A DNA stretch of 64,000 bases from Chloromonas sp. AAM2 (GCA_004335635.1 QAXH01006255.1:1-64000), one strand, 5' to 3'; counted from the stretch's first letter, positions 1 to 11,972 are shown. Numbers and translations are program-made. The notes: generated by a model from the sequence alone, not told the origin.

Positions 1-196
1 TGTACGTGGTACATTGCGCTCTTTGTAACCCTTTGTTGCTGACTCTCCTGCGGTAGCAGCAACGCTGTATTCGCAGCTTTGACATGCCCTGTGTCAGCAG
101 TTTATTGACCTCTGTTGTCAGCATGACCTTGTCAAGATCTGGCCTTGCATATGCATGCCATCAGATGCGCACCGCCTCAATGGCAGCCCTGCCCAC

Positions 197-3100
197 CTGA
201 ATTGAGCTCAGCCAGTATCTTCTCCTGCAGGGACATCAGCGCGCAGAATGACAGTCTTGGATCAGTCGAACTGACTTAGGTATGTGCACAAGCGGCCTCA
301 ACGGCTTGCAACACATGCATTCGACCGCTGCTCAACCTGGACTAGCCTGGATCACTAGCAGTTGAGCGTGTGGGTGCATGTGTCACATCATGGGGATTGT
401 GGGCGCAGCGCACCTTGCACGAGCATGAGGGGCAGAGCCACTCCTCTGAGTCCAGCTCCTCAGAGCCCAGCGGCGGGTCCACACACTGACAGTGGAAGGC
501 ACGCCGGCACTCGCCATCGCACAAGATGATGTCATTGTCCTGACGCAGTAAAACCGCGAACGTACGTAAGAATAAATTTGGATGACAAAACAAAGCGAAG
601 TTCCAGACTTGCATACAGCATGTCAGCGAAACACAGCTGAGGGCAGACTCATAAAATATGGACGCAACGGGTGCGCCGCATGAGGGCCATGTGATTGTCT
701 TTCACGTCCCATGTGATCCGCTGCCCGGACACCAATGGGCACACCTGACATGCGGCGTGGCAGGAGTGAGGAAATGTATGTTGGAGGAATGACTGTTGTC
801 ACGCGCAAACAGTCACTCTTTCCCTCACCTCATCACACTCGTCCTTGCTGCACACCGCGCAGAAGATGTGCTCGGCCGACAGCTCGCCCTGCCAGCAACA
901 AGTGTCCAAGGTGACCACATCAAACAAACGCATCAACATGCATGCAACTCAACACCTCCATCTGAACCAGCCTGTGTCCAATGACATATTGCCTTATAAC
1001 CTGTGAGGGCCTATAACCTGTGAGGTTTAAAAACGCAAGATGCAGCTACGTTCATTATCAGTGCGTTAGCCTGTACAGAGAACAAGACACAGGCTCGTGC
1101 CGTGCCATGCTGTTTTGGCTGTTTGGCTGTGCCGCAATTATCATGAGAGGAAGTGCATCCTCACCTTGCGGTCAAAGCAGTGTGCGGGTATGGGTGTGAG
1201 CCCGGGCGCCTCGTCACAAGCACGCACAGCGGCGCGTATCGCCTCTGCACGCCGCTGCAGGGAGGTGAGGGCTGTGCGCACCTCAGTGGTGAGCTGCACG
1301 CGCTCACGGCTGCAAACAACGGAATGAAACAAACAATGTGATGATGGTGCAGTGCACTTCACTTACAGCCTTGTTGTTGCAATTGATTCCAGCCTGAGAA
1401 GTCGAAGAGAGACAAGGTGTCAAATCTCCAAAGAAGTGTGTGTGGCCAACATTACAGCATGCATGTTGCCAACATTGTAGTTGTTGACTTGGGACAGCAT
1501 TTATGGGAAGACCGGCTGCTGGAGAAGTGATCCAAATCATGGCAATGCACCGACTGCCGGACCCACCTTCGTCCCTTCCAGCCGTCTGCGTTGTACGTCT
1601 GAACCAAGTGCTCCTCATGCCGCATTTTCGCCAGCTGTGCCTTGACACGGGCCAGCAGCGGGGCATACGTATGCACAGCACCAGGGTCGCGCGGGCTGCC
1701 GCCCGCATCCCCGTGCATACCACCGCTCCGCCTCCCGCCCCGTCCCCGTCCACGCCCGCGCCCACCTGCCTTCGGCCGGCGAAACGGCTCCGGGTTGTAG
1801 ATTGCAGGAGGTGGGGTGCGAGACTGGCGCAGCGCCCGCCCTCTGCTCCCCCGGTAGGCGTCCTCGCCGTTGCGGATCCGTTTCTTGCCGTGTCCCCGCA
1901 GTAACGTCATCACGCCCCCGCCATTCCCGCTGCTCCGGCCCGCCATTCCATGCCCTGACACCCCTTCACCCTGCGCTCCCAACTCTGAATCCTCCGTCCC
2001 ACCGTCTTCATCATCTTCCTCTTTCTTAACCCTATGAGGCGGTGTGCTACCACCCGCACCCCAACCAACTTGTCCCGGCCATGGACCTGACAGAGGGGTG
2101 GGACCCCTGTGCCCTCCAGCTCTCACCGCCCCTTTGAGCGCCTCTATACGTTTCTCGCCCTGAAGCGCCTGCCCTTTCTTTCCCATAAAAGTCAACAAAT
2201 TCATCGCCACCTTCTGCTTCCAATCCGTGTTGCCTTCCCGTTTGACGGTGGCACGGATTCTCACTCGCCCCTGCCGAACCTCCCCATTTGAACCGGCATG
2301 CAAGTCAGATGACTGATCAAGGTCCGACCCTGGTGCATGAGCTGGCTTGTCTGCATCTTCCAGCTCCTGATTGACATTCACCTTATCCCCATGCAGACGC
2401 CACCCGTTGCCGGAGTCTTGAGGTGGCTGTGGGGGCTGAATGCTGGCCGGTTCTTTCTTGACAAGTGTGTTGGTGCCTGTGTGATGCTTTGGCGAGCCGT
2501 CTGGCCAGCGACTGTGGATGGGTGGGCGGCTTGGCTGACTGGATGCCTGGGCAGGTGCGGCGTGCATCCTGGGCCGGGGGGCTTCAAGTTGGATGCCTTG
2601 ACCTTGGCTGCTGGATCGAGCCGGTTGAGGTTGATGCAGGCCTGTCTGAATGGTTGCATGGGAAGGTCCAAGGTTGCTTGGCCGCATGGTCGCATGGGCC
2701 AGCGTGACAACCCGGCCGCCCGAGCTGACAGGTTGTGGTTGTCTCGCTTGGCCCATAACTGCAGCTGCATGGGGGTGGCTTTGTTGGAGGGAGCCTGCTT
2801 GGGTGCTGGCAATGCAGGGGCCAGTTTGGAGCCTCGGCTGTGGGTTGGGTACATGGCCACTGCTGCGAGAAGACTGGGAGTGGGTAGCCAGGCTGCTGGT
2901 TCGTGCCTGCTGCACAACGTTCTCAAGCACTATAGCGTCAGTGTTGTCGCCGCCTACGTGGCTGTGTTTGACATACCCGCCATGGAGTTTGGGGCTGGAT
3001 GCGCTGTGGGATAGCTGCGGCTGGGAGGGCGCAACCAGCCGGGGCCCAGGGTGTGGAAGAGGGTGGATGGCGGCTGGGTTGTGCGTTTGCATGGGAACTG

Positions 3101-3461
3101 AGCCATGCACCCGGCTGGACGTTGTATGTGGCCGGGGCACGCTTGCACTGCGTGGTGGCTGGGCTGGGTGGGTATGCTGCTGCTGCTGCTGCAAGGGGCG
3201 CTGCGCACTCAACATTGTGACGGTTGGATTGGGTTGCCGAGGGGCAAAGACAGGGATGGGCAGCCTAGCGGGGTGAGGCTGGGTGGGCCTGTTAGCTGGT
3301 GCTTGCACAGATGAGTAAGCAGGCCCCCCTTGTAATCCCTCCGGCTGCACTGCCGTCTGCATGCTGGAGGGGTTGGTCGCTGGCTGGGTGGCTGGAGCTT
3401 CCTTGGGCAGTAAAGTGCTGGCAATGGTCTGGGGATTTGGCACGCCTGGCCAGCCCGACAT
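197..3461 (-). CDS. HAT3.1/PRH-like PHD-finger protein, C-terminus outside the window
   Basis: Probable nuclear chromatin-binding or regulatory protein. Read exons are 3461-1567, 1309-1165, 888-829, 539-414 and possibly 224-197, with matching phases (about 740 codons). The first ~630 residues are low-complexity, rich in Pro, Gln, His, Ser, with basic Arg/Gly patches near the end. Then comes the segment preceding the PHD in HAT3.1 proteins (HEEHLVQTYNADGWKG), a helical stretch, and a C4HC3 PHD finger split over two exons (HIFCAVC, then DNDIILCDGEC, AFHCQC, EEWLCPSC). The start ATG lies just after a possible acceptor, so an upstream 5'UTR exon is likely. HAT3.1 proteins carry a homeodomain after the PHD; it would fall left of this window and is not seen. 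The PHD assignment is firm; the HAT3.1-type assignment rests on the GWKG segment plus the PHD wording. Confidence 0.82.
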
Positions 3462-4547
3462 CGCTGCAAGTGAGCGTACATGGAGAACTTAGTCATGGAG
3501 AGAAATGACAGAGCAAACACTGCAATGTGCATGTCGCAAGCATGCATTGCGAGACTGGCATACTGACCGCATTACAGGCTGGCATGTGACAAGGTAGGTG
3601 GGTGGCAGCTGCTGCGCATGGCTGTCACTGTCAGTTGGTGTTAAGCGTGCTCACTTAAGCTGTCGATCAGTCAGGCCCAGCCTGCTCACACAGCATTAGC
3701 GTTCAGGCACCTTGCAGTGAGATGAGTGATGATTCCAAGGGCTGTTGCTTTGATGCACATAAGCTGCTACAATGCAAAACATACTGGCACAACAACAAAC
3801 AAATGGTCACATGCCATGTGCATGGGCATCAACTGTGGGATAGGTGAGGCTCATGTTCTGAAAAGGCCGAAACCACCATGGGCAGTTGGTGGCAGCGCGT
3901 GGCATGTCAGCAAGCGAGCTGACTTACTTGACGACCAATTGCGAACGGTGCTCAGCTTTGAGCTATCGCGCCCATCTGCATCGAGGGCCAGGACTAAGCC
4001 ATGCGTCAGTGAGCCATGCACGTCATGCATGCATGGGTTGCCGTCGCAAGCGCGTATCTGAGCAACTCAGCATAGGCAGAAGACATTACCTGCCATGGCG
4101 TCGCCGCCAGGATGCAGAGCCGGCGCAAGCCCGGGCTGTGAGCCCATGGCTTTTCTAACCCCCTCCTCTGTCCGGCGTCAGCTTCGGCGCCGGAAGTGAG
4201 ACGTCCTAAAGCTCACAAAGTCAAATGCCGAAAAGAAGGTTGCGCTTGCGCCCTGGGCTTTGGCAGCCACCTTGGGTTGGTGCGCCCACCTCCTATTTTA
4301 CGAGCGCCGACGAACCGAATGGTGAAATGAGAAACAGGGCAGACAATTCAAGCGGTCTTACGTGGCGCTGAGACCTTGTCCGGCAAAGTTGGTGATGAGT
4401 GTTTGGGCAAAATTCGTTGATTTCTGGTTGTCGGTTTCTCACCACAAAGAATGCTAACTGGGCGATGCGAAGCCATCACTGCTAACAAGTTTGGCAACGC
4501 GGACAACAGGGTCAGGAGCTATCCTTGACATTTTTCCCTCAGGCACG
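3462..4547. other. Intergenic region between divergent PHD and C2 genes
   Basis: About 1.1 kb between the PHD-protein start (minus strand) and the C2-protein start (plus strand). It probably holds the 5'UTR, any upstream exon of the PHD gene, and both promoters. I see no convincing ORF, RNA gene or repeat; the short ORFs here have no coding character. Confidence 0.6.
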
Positions 4548-6582
4548 ATGGCGCGCACGGAGGCCGGCAGGCTATGCGTCTCAGTCATAGGTACGCTGAT
4601 AAGCAGACACAAGTGTAGTATACACTGCATAAGTGTCTTTTGAACGCTCTACTTTTGCCTTGCTTTACAGAGGCTCGGAACGTTCAGGCCGATACCAGCT
4701 CTGGCCTAAACTTCTATGTCAAGATTCGTGTGGGCCTATCCCAGGTGCGTGTTCGCGTAACGATGTGATGATGATGAAGTTTTGCATGATTTTGCTGTAC
4801 AGTCTCAGATTGCGAATACGACATGCAGATGATGATGCAATGCATCCTTACACAGGCTAAGACTGACATTGCGACCAACAGCGCTTCTCCTAAGTTCCTC
4901 AAGGACCTGCGGCTGAGCGTAGACAACCCCAGCACTGACACGCTTCAGGTGAGTCACTCATGCACCATTGAGCGGTGTGCAAGCTTCAACTTCTTCCTCG
5001 CAATTCTCAAGGTTTCTCCTGCACAACCATGCTGCAGGTGGAACTCATGCAACAAGGGCAACGAGGAGACTTGGTCATTGGCAAAGAATCCCTTCGCATA
5101 GCCTCCGTCATGGACAAGGGCACCCTGGTCACATGGCTTCCGCTCACTTCCATGGATGGAGACTGTGCAGCAGAGCTGTGCCTTGTCATGCGTTACCTGC
5201 AAGGTGACTGACAGAACGTTAGGCAGTCATATGGGACATGTTGACACTGACGTGATCAAGTATAGATGGCAGTGCTGGTCATGCTTCGCATGGCTTTACC
5301 TTATCAGGGCTTTGCTGAACGCCGCCAACGCATGCAGTATTCTTGCAAGCCTGGATAGCATCACCTTGCTGGGTTAGCCATGACTGTTCAATGCATGGCC
5401 ATACGCAGTTGGGTTGCTGAGCTGCTGTATATCTGAGCCGCTACGACATTCTTTTCGTGTTGCATGTGATGTCGTTGCAGCCAACTCCAGTCGGCCAATG
5501 ACGCCTTCGTACGCTATCGCTTCGAGAGAGGCTAGACAACGAGCCCTGGATGAATCCGGAACAGAACCAGGCATGCTCGTGGGACCTAGTGGGGCGATCA
5601 AGACAGGAGTCAGCAAGGCATTGTTTACAGACCTGGCTCAGCCTGTTGGCAGTGCGGAGGTTCTGGCTCCGGGCACTCCAGTCAAGCACGGTGTAGCCGC
5701 AACCACCGCGTCCCCTGCGACCCCCGCCAATGCCGACTCGCCTGCTACCAGCCACGCCTCCACCGCCATATCTCTCAGCAGTACAAATAGCTCACCCACA
5801 TATCACAGGCTTGCAAACACCGCAGAGCCTGCGAGCACGGCTGACAGGAATAACTTGACGGGCAGGGTGCATCAATCAGCTCAGGTGGCGTCGCAGCAAG
5901 GCCGGGGGGCACGCAGGCGCGCTGGAAATTTACCTGGGCTCCGACTCTTGAATGGCTTGGCGGGCACGGTTCGCTCACACGCGAGCAAGGCGCAGCTGCC
6001 GGTGCCAGCTGTGATGGCGGTGGGCAGCGTCCTGGGTGCTATCTTGTACCTCGCCAAGCTTCGACCTGCACCTGAGGTGAGTACGGCGACTGCTCGGCGT
6101 CCGACTGCCTCGTACATGTTGGCATCACTAGCGCACGGCCTCACACAAGTTCACGTCACAATTCGTGAGGTTCCTTAGTGCACACAGGATGCCCAGGCCA
6201 GAATTGCATGAGGTGAGCTTAATGATACACGTGCGGCTCCTACAATACTGTAGTCCATGCGCTAGCCACATCGGTGTCTGGCCTGACGCGTGTAGTTCAT
6301 GTGGATGCCGCAACACGCCTCCTCAGCAGGGTTGCAATGATATGCAGAAGGCCTTGGCATGGCTGCTTTTCTGTCACACACATCCTGTTTCCTGGCTGCT
6401 GGACTGCTCTCAGGGATCAGAAGGGGATGCACCATGCGCAGTGGGAGCCTGCTTCCGCCAGGACGTCTATGACCGATACCGGTCCCGGTACAGCACTTTC
6501 TGAGCTCTCCAAAAGCCTTGGACGCGTTGACAAGATGCAGAGCGTTCGAGAACATGGACCTGAGACGCTGTATGAATATCAG
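4548..6582 (+). CDS. C2-domain protein with C-terminal membrane segment; 3' end unresolved
   Basis: Read exons: 4548-4590, 4671-4744, 4856-4948, 5038-5203, 5481-6076, 6421-6582 (378 codons, phases consistent). Residues ~7-120 form a C2 domain, a Ca2+/phospholipid-binding fold: RLCVSVIEARNVQ, then FYVKIRVG, KTDIATNSASPKFLKDL and a second strand set ending LCLVMRYLQ. Typical Ca2+-ligand aspartates are sparse, so binding may be Ca2+-independent. A Ser/Thr/Pro-rich linker follows, then one hydrophobic segment (VPAVMAVGSVLGAILYLAKL, ~300-320), consistent with a membrane-anchored C2 protein. The acceptor of the last exon is ambiguous: the AG at 6413 gives a 29-residue tail ending at 6503, whereas the AG at 6420 stays open to a phase-0 donor at 6582. 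Further exons may exist at 7.7-8.3 kb. The domain call is good; the C-terminus is not settled. Confidence 0.68.
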
Positions 6583-8144
6583 GTTTCACTCAACCGAAAT
6601 TTGGGTGGCTCACTAGCGGACCTCTGGTTTACATGGTTGAGAGGGCGTCCAACTTCTTTAGTCCACATGAGGGAATCATTATCACTACAGCATGGGACAT
6701 GATCATATCCGCACAACCTCAGCATTTGAACTGTTTGTGGATAAAAAAAACAGTTTACAAGGCAGCTTTGGACAGAGAGGCAGGGGGAGCCGCATCGTTT
6801 TCCCCCTGCTGGACAGCAGACAGGCACCCACCTCGGACTGTGACACCCGTTGCTGCTGCGGTCGCGGTTTTGAATTCTCCATGCCAAAGCGACTGTATTC
6901 TCAGGATGTCAACCTGGCCGTTACTTGCCCAAGCCAGTCAGTGTGGTCGCCTGGCCAACCCTTCTTCCTCGTGCAGCTATCGTATGGTACCTGCACCTGC
7001 GCTTGTACGACTCCGGTGCAGTGCCCATGGTACTCGCTGGTCTGTGAGATGGACACAGCAGGTGACTTGCCCCAGCTGTTGGATGTGCCTCTTGTGATAG
7101 TGAAAGAACAAAGAACGATTCAAACAATTCACATACGTTGTGAATGCTCACATGGGACGAAACAGATGAATTTCGGGCCACTAAGCCGTAAAGTGTGTTC
7201 CGGCCGGTTGGTGCATGTTCTGAACCACACAGCGTCTAACCGCTACGTGTTGCCATCATTGGACTGGTTCTCTTCTTTGCCCTCTTAGTTCACTTCTGCT
7301 CTGTGATTAACAGACACGCTCTTTCAACTTGAGTCTGCAGTCCCATGGCAACTGTCTACATTACGGCACATCTGTGTAGCGTGCTTCACTTCGGCATAGG
7401 TTCACGCGGCATAGGTTTACGAATCTAGCGAGAGCTTTAATTGCTCATACGATGGCTTGCTTTGACATATAATATGCTGGACATCTGTCTGCCGTGATGA
7501 CCAGTGTTCGTGCTGTTGATCCACCATGGTGTTTGTCTCTGTCTCTCTGCTGTGCCTAGCCTCATACTTCTCACACAAGGAGGGAATGCTCACCAGAAAG
7601 CACGTCTAACGCAAACTGCAAAAACAATTACCTTGTAAAGGAGAATCTAGCCGTGTCAGCAAGGCCTGGTGACTTCCTTGTGGCTATCATCCCACAGGAC
7701 GCCTTCCGAAAGCACCTCGTTAGCCATACCAGGGTTTACCAACCCTGCCAATGCGGCCGAGACATGGTGCTGTAAAGAATCTGGGTGTCCCAGGACGATC
7801 ATCTTTGTGGGGCCAGGCCGCGTCTACCAAAGATTGAATGAAGATACTGTTGCTGCACCAGCATGCATCTCCCGCTGCGGCATGCATGGCTCATCTATTG
7901 TGAGGAGCCACCTTGGCATACTGTACCCTCTGTTCTATCAAAAACAGTCAGAAGAACACAACAAGGTCGCAGGGCGCAGGGCGCAGGGCGCAGGCGGAAG
8001 CCGAAGCCGCTCTCCAGTCTGGCAGCATCAATTCCAAGTGACGCATGGGCATGGTCATGTGCTGCGAGGGTCCCTTCAGAACAAAGGCATGGAACAAAGG
8101 CAGTGGTACTAGTCTGTAGTCGGCAGCTGCCGCCAGCTCAGCAC
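6583..8144. other. Region downstream of the C2 gene with one short coding-like ORF
   Basis: No confident exon. An open stretch at 7611-7775 (+) reads as plausible protein (GDFLVAIIPQDAFRKHLV) and contains a usable acceptor before 7699. A phase-0 path from the C2 exon ending at 6582, through 7699-7734, to the ORF at 8145 is possible, but would need a 1.1-kb intron. The longer ORFs at 6.6-7.3 kb overlap in two frames and have poor composition, so I treat them as non-coding. Confidence 0.35.
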
Positions 8145-8414
8145 ATGGCAGACTGGCTCTACGGCTGGTTCGCCAAAGATCTACCACTCACAAGCACGCG
8201 TTGGGAATTTGAGGCAAGGGCCAGGGTCAAGTGGCTTGCGGAGGATCAGGAGAAGGCTAGGCGGGGGCAAATCATAGGTGATGAGATCAGAACGCGCTCA
8301 TGGATCCCCTCTGACTCACAGGCTTTTCTTCATTACAAGTGCCTCGCAAGCAAACGAGGTTCAACCCCAGGCTGGACATTCACAATCTTTATCATCTCGC
8401 TGACCTCGACGTGA
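8145..8414 (+). CDS. Short unknown ORF directly upstream of the small membrane-protein gene
   Basis: Unrecognised 89-residue ORF (MADWLYGWFAKDLPLTS...), rich in aromatic and charged residues for its first ~45 codons, so coding is likely there. It may be a free-standing gene or the last exons of the C2 gene, because an acceptor (CTCAG) lies just before its ATG. A donor at 8271 (ATAG|GTGATG) with an acceptor at 8320 would instead continue in another frame (FNPRLDIHNLYHLADLDVTT) and run into the next gene's first exon, stopping near 8509. Unspliced, it ends 7 bp before the next ATG. I cannot choose between these readings. Confidence 0.38.
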   Translation: MADWLYGWFAKDLPLTSTRWEFEARARVKWLAEDQEKARRGQIIGDEIRTRSWIPSDSQAFLHYKCLASKRGSTPGWTFTIFIISLTST

Positions 8415-8421
8415 CAACATC

Positions 8422-9753
8422 ATGTCTGGCAAGGCCGCACCTCCTGCGGAACAGGCCCGGGCCGAGGCTGCCGCAGCTCTCAAGCCCAAGTTCACTCCAC
8501 CCAAGTCCATGAGGCGCGCCGTTGTGGACAAGCTATGGACTGCTGTGTACATTTACGGGGCTGTTTGGCTGTGGATCTTCCGCTTGCCGTTCCTGTGCGT
8601 AAGCCCTGGCAGGCTACTGCAGGGAGTCGCTGCTTTTGGAGTGAATCAGCGTTCACCCCTCGCAGACCTGCTGACGAAACCTTTGCATGCCCTCGCTCCA
8701 ATGCAGGCTCGCTCTGAGATTTAGTCCTCCGGGTCTGATTAACCGTGCGGTTTATCAAATCAATCTTTTTGTGCACAAGTTGACAATGCCGGCCGTCAAC
8801 CTGACACAGGACACAACGTTTTGGATTTTCTCGGCCATAGACAACATGGTACGTGCTGGTGCACTCCAGTCTATCCTTCATCCTCGTGCCAGGCGCATAG
8901 GCCTTGGTGGGTGACGCATGCACAAACTCAGCTAGTGTAAACGCTGCTTCATAGCATGTCAGTACCACGGTGGTGTTGTGACGTATGCTTTCTGTCCCAC
9001 CACTTCCCCTTGCAGTTGAGTCAATTCCTCCAGCTGAGCGAGGATACCGTGAAACACCTCAAGTTGGCCCTAGAGGCGGATCTGAGGCTCATCCAGCACA
9101 AGGGTGAAATGGTTGAGAAGCACGGTGAGCACGAAATAGTAGCAAGGTGCGCAAAAAACAAAGATGTTTGCCAGTTCTGGGACAATTTGACGGGTTCATG
9201 TGGTGACTGTTCGTATGCCCTGACGTATTGACTGATAGGAACTATTGTGTGGTGAATACTTGGTACGTTTCTTGCGGCGTGTGCGTGTGTGTACAAAGAG
9301 TATGTGTGTTGGTCCGTAACCAAATGAACAGGGCGTGTTGGTACACGGTGTAGTGCTACTTCTGGGACATGAAAGAAATCGCCACAGCGTGTGATCAGTA
9401 AGTTGTGATCGATACCAACGATCGATGTCACATGTCCGTGGAGTCCCTGTCCGTGGAGTCCCTGTGAGAACCACGCACAGCAAATTGCGACCCCAGGCTG
9501 ACACTTGCTCCCCACAACGGGCACTTGCAACACTGGTTCCAGTGGTACTCACAGGCATTGTCCCAGAACTGGCAAACGGTTTTTTGGCCTTTGACTCTCC
9601 CATGTTGACATTGTGATGACCTCGTACACAGCATGAGATTGACCTCTGCATTGCTTCATCTAGGGATAATGACAGGCATTGAATGCTGCATCGTTGTATG
9701 CAGGTCTGGGTGGCATTCCCATGCTGTTCTCATCGTCAGCAAAGGCGGCCTAA
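8422..9753 (+). CDS. Small predicted membrane protein, unknown family
   Basis: Exons 8422-8594, 8707-8848, 9016-9124, 9704-9753 give a complete 157-residue protein with consistent phases. Residues 1-25 are Ala/Pro-rich and polar. A hydrophobic stretch follows (YIYGAVWLWIFRLPFLLALR, ~45-64), then an amphipathic segment and an acidic/basic helix (LSEDTVKHLKLALEADLRLIQ), ending SSSAKAA. I do not recognise the family; it could be a small organelle-membrane or endomembrane protein. Intron 3 (9125-9703) contains a repeat element with inverted ends. The start was chosen as the first ATG of the open frame; it lies only 7 bp after the preceding same-strand ORF. Confidence 0.62.
9151..9590. mobile_element. 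Family A element: ~430-bp MITE-like repeat with inverted ends
   Basis: A perfect 21-bp inverted repeat lies at 9166-9186 and 9557-9577 (core TTGCCAGTTCTGGGACAA). The similarity continues outward into an A-rich/T-rich run (CAAAAAAC on the left, GTTTTTTG on the right). The interior has no coding capacity. The element sits inside intron 3 of the small membrane-protein gene. Related ends occur at 14.79-14.86 kb and 29.41-29.52 kb. I could not define a target-site duplication with confidence. Confidence 0.62.
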
Positions 9754-10714
9754 CTTCCAGCTTGTTCTCTGCTCCAAGAAGGGAGCAGGGGTGCAGGCAT
9801 TAAAGGCGTACATCCATAAGATGCATGCTGTCGAGGTCGTTGATGGCTTTGCAGTCAGTGCATGCGGACGGATGAGGGCCAGCTCAAAATGCATTGCATT
9901 ATCACAGCACCAGTGCCAGAGCAGCAAGTAGTTGAGTACAGGAGTGTTGGTGCAGAGGGCAACAGTAGAGGTGTCAGGAGCTTGCAATCTTTGATGTTGT
10001 TGCCAAGGATGAGGATTCGTGTGTTTGCCTTGCAGTAGTTGCTCAGGTAGCGCTTTCCTTTAATTCATCCCGGACATCGATGTCGCAGCGAACCTTATTA
10101 TGCAGTCTTTCTAGTGTAGCCAGGCATGATATGGCCTTGGTGGGCAACAGACAGGAACGCTCACTTCCATCCTCGGGTTCACCGAGCCACTTGAGTTGAG
10201 TACACAGAGCATTGTTGCATAAATGATCAAAAGCGCTCCATGTCACCACCAAATCAGCTGTCCTTGACGTAAAACCCATTATTATTCAGCTGAAAGGCAA
10301 CAGCTGTGCCTGAACTGCATGTCATCGGAGCAACAGGCTCATGCTATAAGCATTCAGCAGCATTCTGAGCCCAGTAAAGTAGCAGGCCTGTTCTGTTCAT
10401 GCACTCCGATAAGAGACAACAGCAGCAACTCATAAAGGGGCCATGTTCTTAACTTGGCCTTCAACGCACGCAGCAGGCAATCCCCTCTTGCCTTGTGTCC
10501 CAAAAGTAACTTGTTCAGGACTAACAAAAGTTGTATTGCAATCGCAAGACCACTGCAACCACGCCACACCAGTCCAGCGCTGCAGCCCCAAAAGGCGAAT
10601 TAAGGCACATCAAGAAGTCAACATGATAACCTCTGCTCGCTATCACTGGTCTGCCACTGTCGCCCGAGTTTGATGTCCATCGTGCCAGGTTTTGTTGTAA
10701 CGTGATCAACGTGA
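9754..10714. other. Convergent intergenic region
   Basis: 3' flanks of the small membrane-protein gene (+) and of the CCHC-WW gene (-). The short ORFs have no coding signature, and I see no RNA gene or repeat. Confidence 0.55.
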
Positions 10715-11972
10715 TCAGCTGATGGGTGTCTCGTCTGTTGGCCTGTCCCACTGGGTCTTCATGGTCTTCTTGTGATCTGCAAGAAGGCAGAACAAGCACA
10801 CTTCACAGCGCAACACTGATTAAGCATTGAGTACAGCACATACAGGTTCATGTACTCAGCTCACGGCAGAAGTCTTGTGTGCAAAAGCATGGTGAAGTTT
10901 GCAGTTGTTCGTGTGCTCTATCAGCTGAGCAATCGTCTACACGAATGCAAAAGCCGCGTCATGGGGGTAGTTGACGCATGTGTGTTGCAGGGCATGTGTT
11001 TGTGCCACAGTCCCAAGCATGGGCCCACTCACAGTAGTACGTGCGGCCCTGACCGTCCTGGGCTGAAGACCAACCAGCCGGCAGTGGGATCTCTTCTGCA
11101 GGCATGGTAACGCAGAGTCAGATGTCAACATTACACGTCATCTATCACCACTCAGCATTACGTCATGCGCATACAGGCAACACCTGGAATAGTCTGACAG
11201 ATGGCCGGAAAGGTCACACGGCTTGGTTCATAGGGCGAATGAGCAGTGTCCACTGACTGGCGAAGTGTCTGCTGTGGACGTAGGAGAACCTGATTACACA
11301 CCTGCAGCAGCAGTCTTTGGAATGGTGACACTGGGGTCTTGCTCCTGTAGCTCCTTGCCCCTCTGAACGATCTCTTCATAATCCAGACCTTGCTCTTCTG
11401 CCATTTTCTGCACACATCGATGCATGGGAAACGCTTTCGTTGTGAGCAAGTGTTCATCCCAGCGCTGGCACATCACAGCAGCAACTGGTGGTGTTCCTCT
11501 GAAGCTGACGAAGCTACGTGCAGGTTTGTCAGTTTGACCTGTGAATACTGTGAACATCACAGGCACTCATGCTGCATGGACAGGCATGCATGCTGCATGG
11601 ACACGAGTGCCAGATTGAATGCTCCCATGCTGCCATGCACGCACTTTAGCGTAAGCCCTGGCGCGCTTTTCCAACTCCACCAAGTCGGCCTGCCGCGCCT
11701 TTTTAGCTGCCTGCTCCTCAGACCAGTATGTGGGAGGCCTCAAGATGAACGCGTTGTCTCCGTAAATCTGCCGCCAGTTGACAGTGCCGCTAGTGCAGTC
11801 GGCTGCTCGATGGCCGAGCTGCAAGTGAAAGAGCAAGGCATGGCTGGCCATTGGACGAATCAAAACCCATGTCATGCAGGTGTCTGCATGGAGTCCCACA
11901 CACCTGCCCACACAAGTTGCATGCATCTTTGTGCCACCCAGGGTCACGGCGTAATTTGTGGTGCATCTCCAT
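10715..11972 (-). CDS. CCHC zinc-knuckle plus WW-domain protein
   Basis: Complete five-exon gene (11972-11904, 11818-11645, 11407-11302, 11095-11033, 10776-10715), 157 residues, all phases consistent. Residues ~18-31 form a CX2CX4HX4C zinc knuckle (CNLCGQLGHRAADC) split by intron 1, directly followed by GTVNWRQIYGDNAF. A charged helical middle follows (ADLVELEKRARAYAK; KMAEEQGLDYEEIVQ). The C-terminus is a canonical WW domain (LPAGWSSAQDGQGRTYYYH then TQWDRP) ending TDETPIS. Zinc knuckles bind single-stranded nucleic acid and WW domains bind proline-rich partners, a pairing typical of splicing or RNA-processing factors; that role is inferred. The start ATG has a good context (AACCATGG). It is head to head with CLPP5, 294 bp apart. 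Confidence 0.85.

Noticed and set aside
342..614. Reading through the PHD exon donor (…SCSCKVRCAHNPHD) as the natural C-terminus
   Set aside because: AAG|GTGCGC is a good donor and the read-through meets a stop soon; family members continue well beyond this point. The resemblance of KVRC to HAT3.1 KVDC leaves slight doubt.
2337..3276. Long plus-strand ORFs (up to 225 codons) opposite the PHD-protein N-terminal exon
   Set aside because: They are the antisense of a long low-complexity, GC-biased exon; Trp/Gly/Cys-rich composition, no domain, no splice support.
6692..7288. 198-codon ORF downstream of the C2 gene
   Set aside because: Overlaps another open frame of similar length, Cys-rich with no domain, and has no frame-consistent splice join to the C2 exons.
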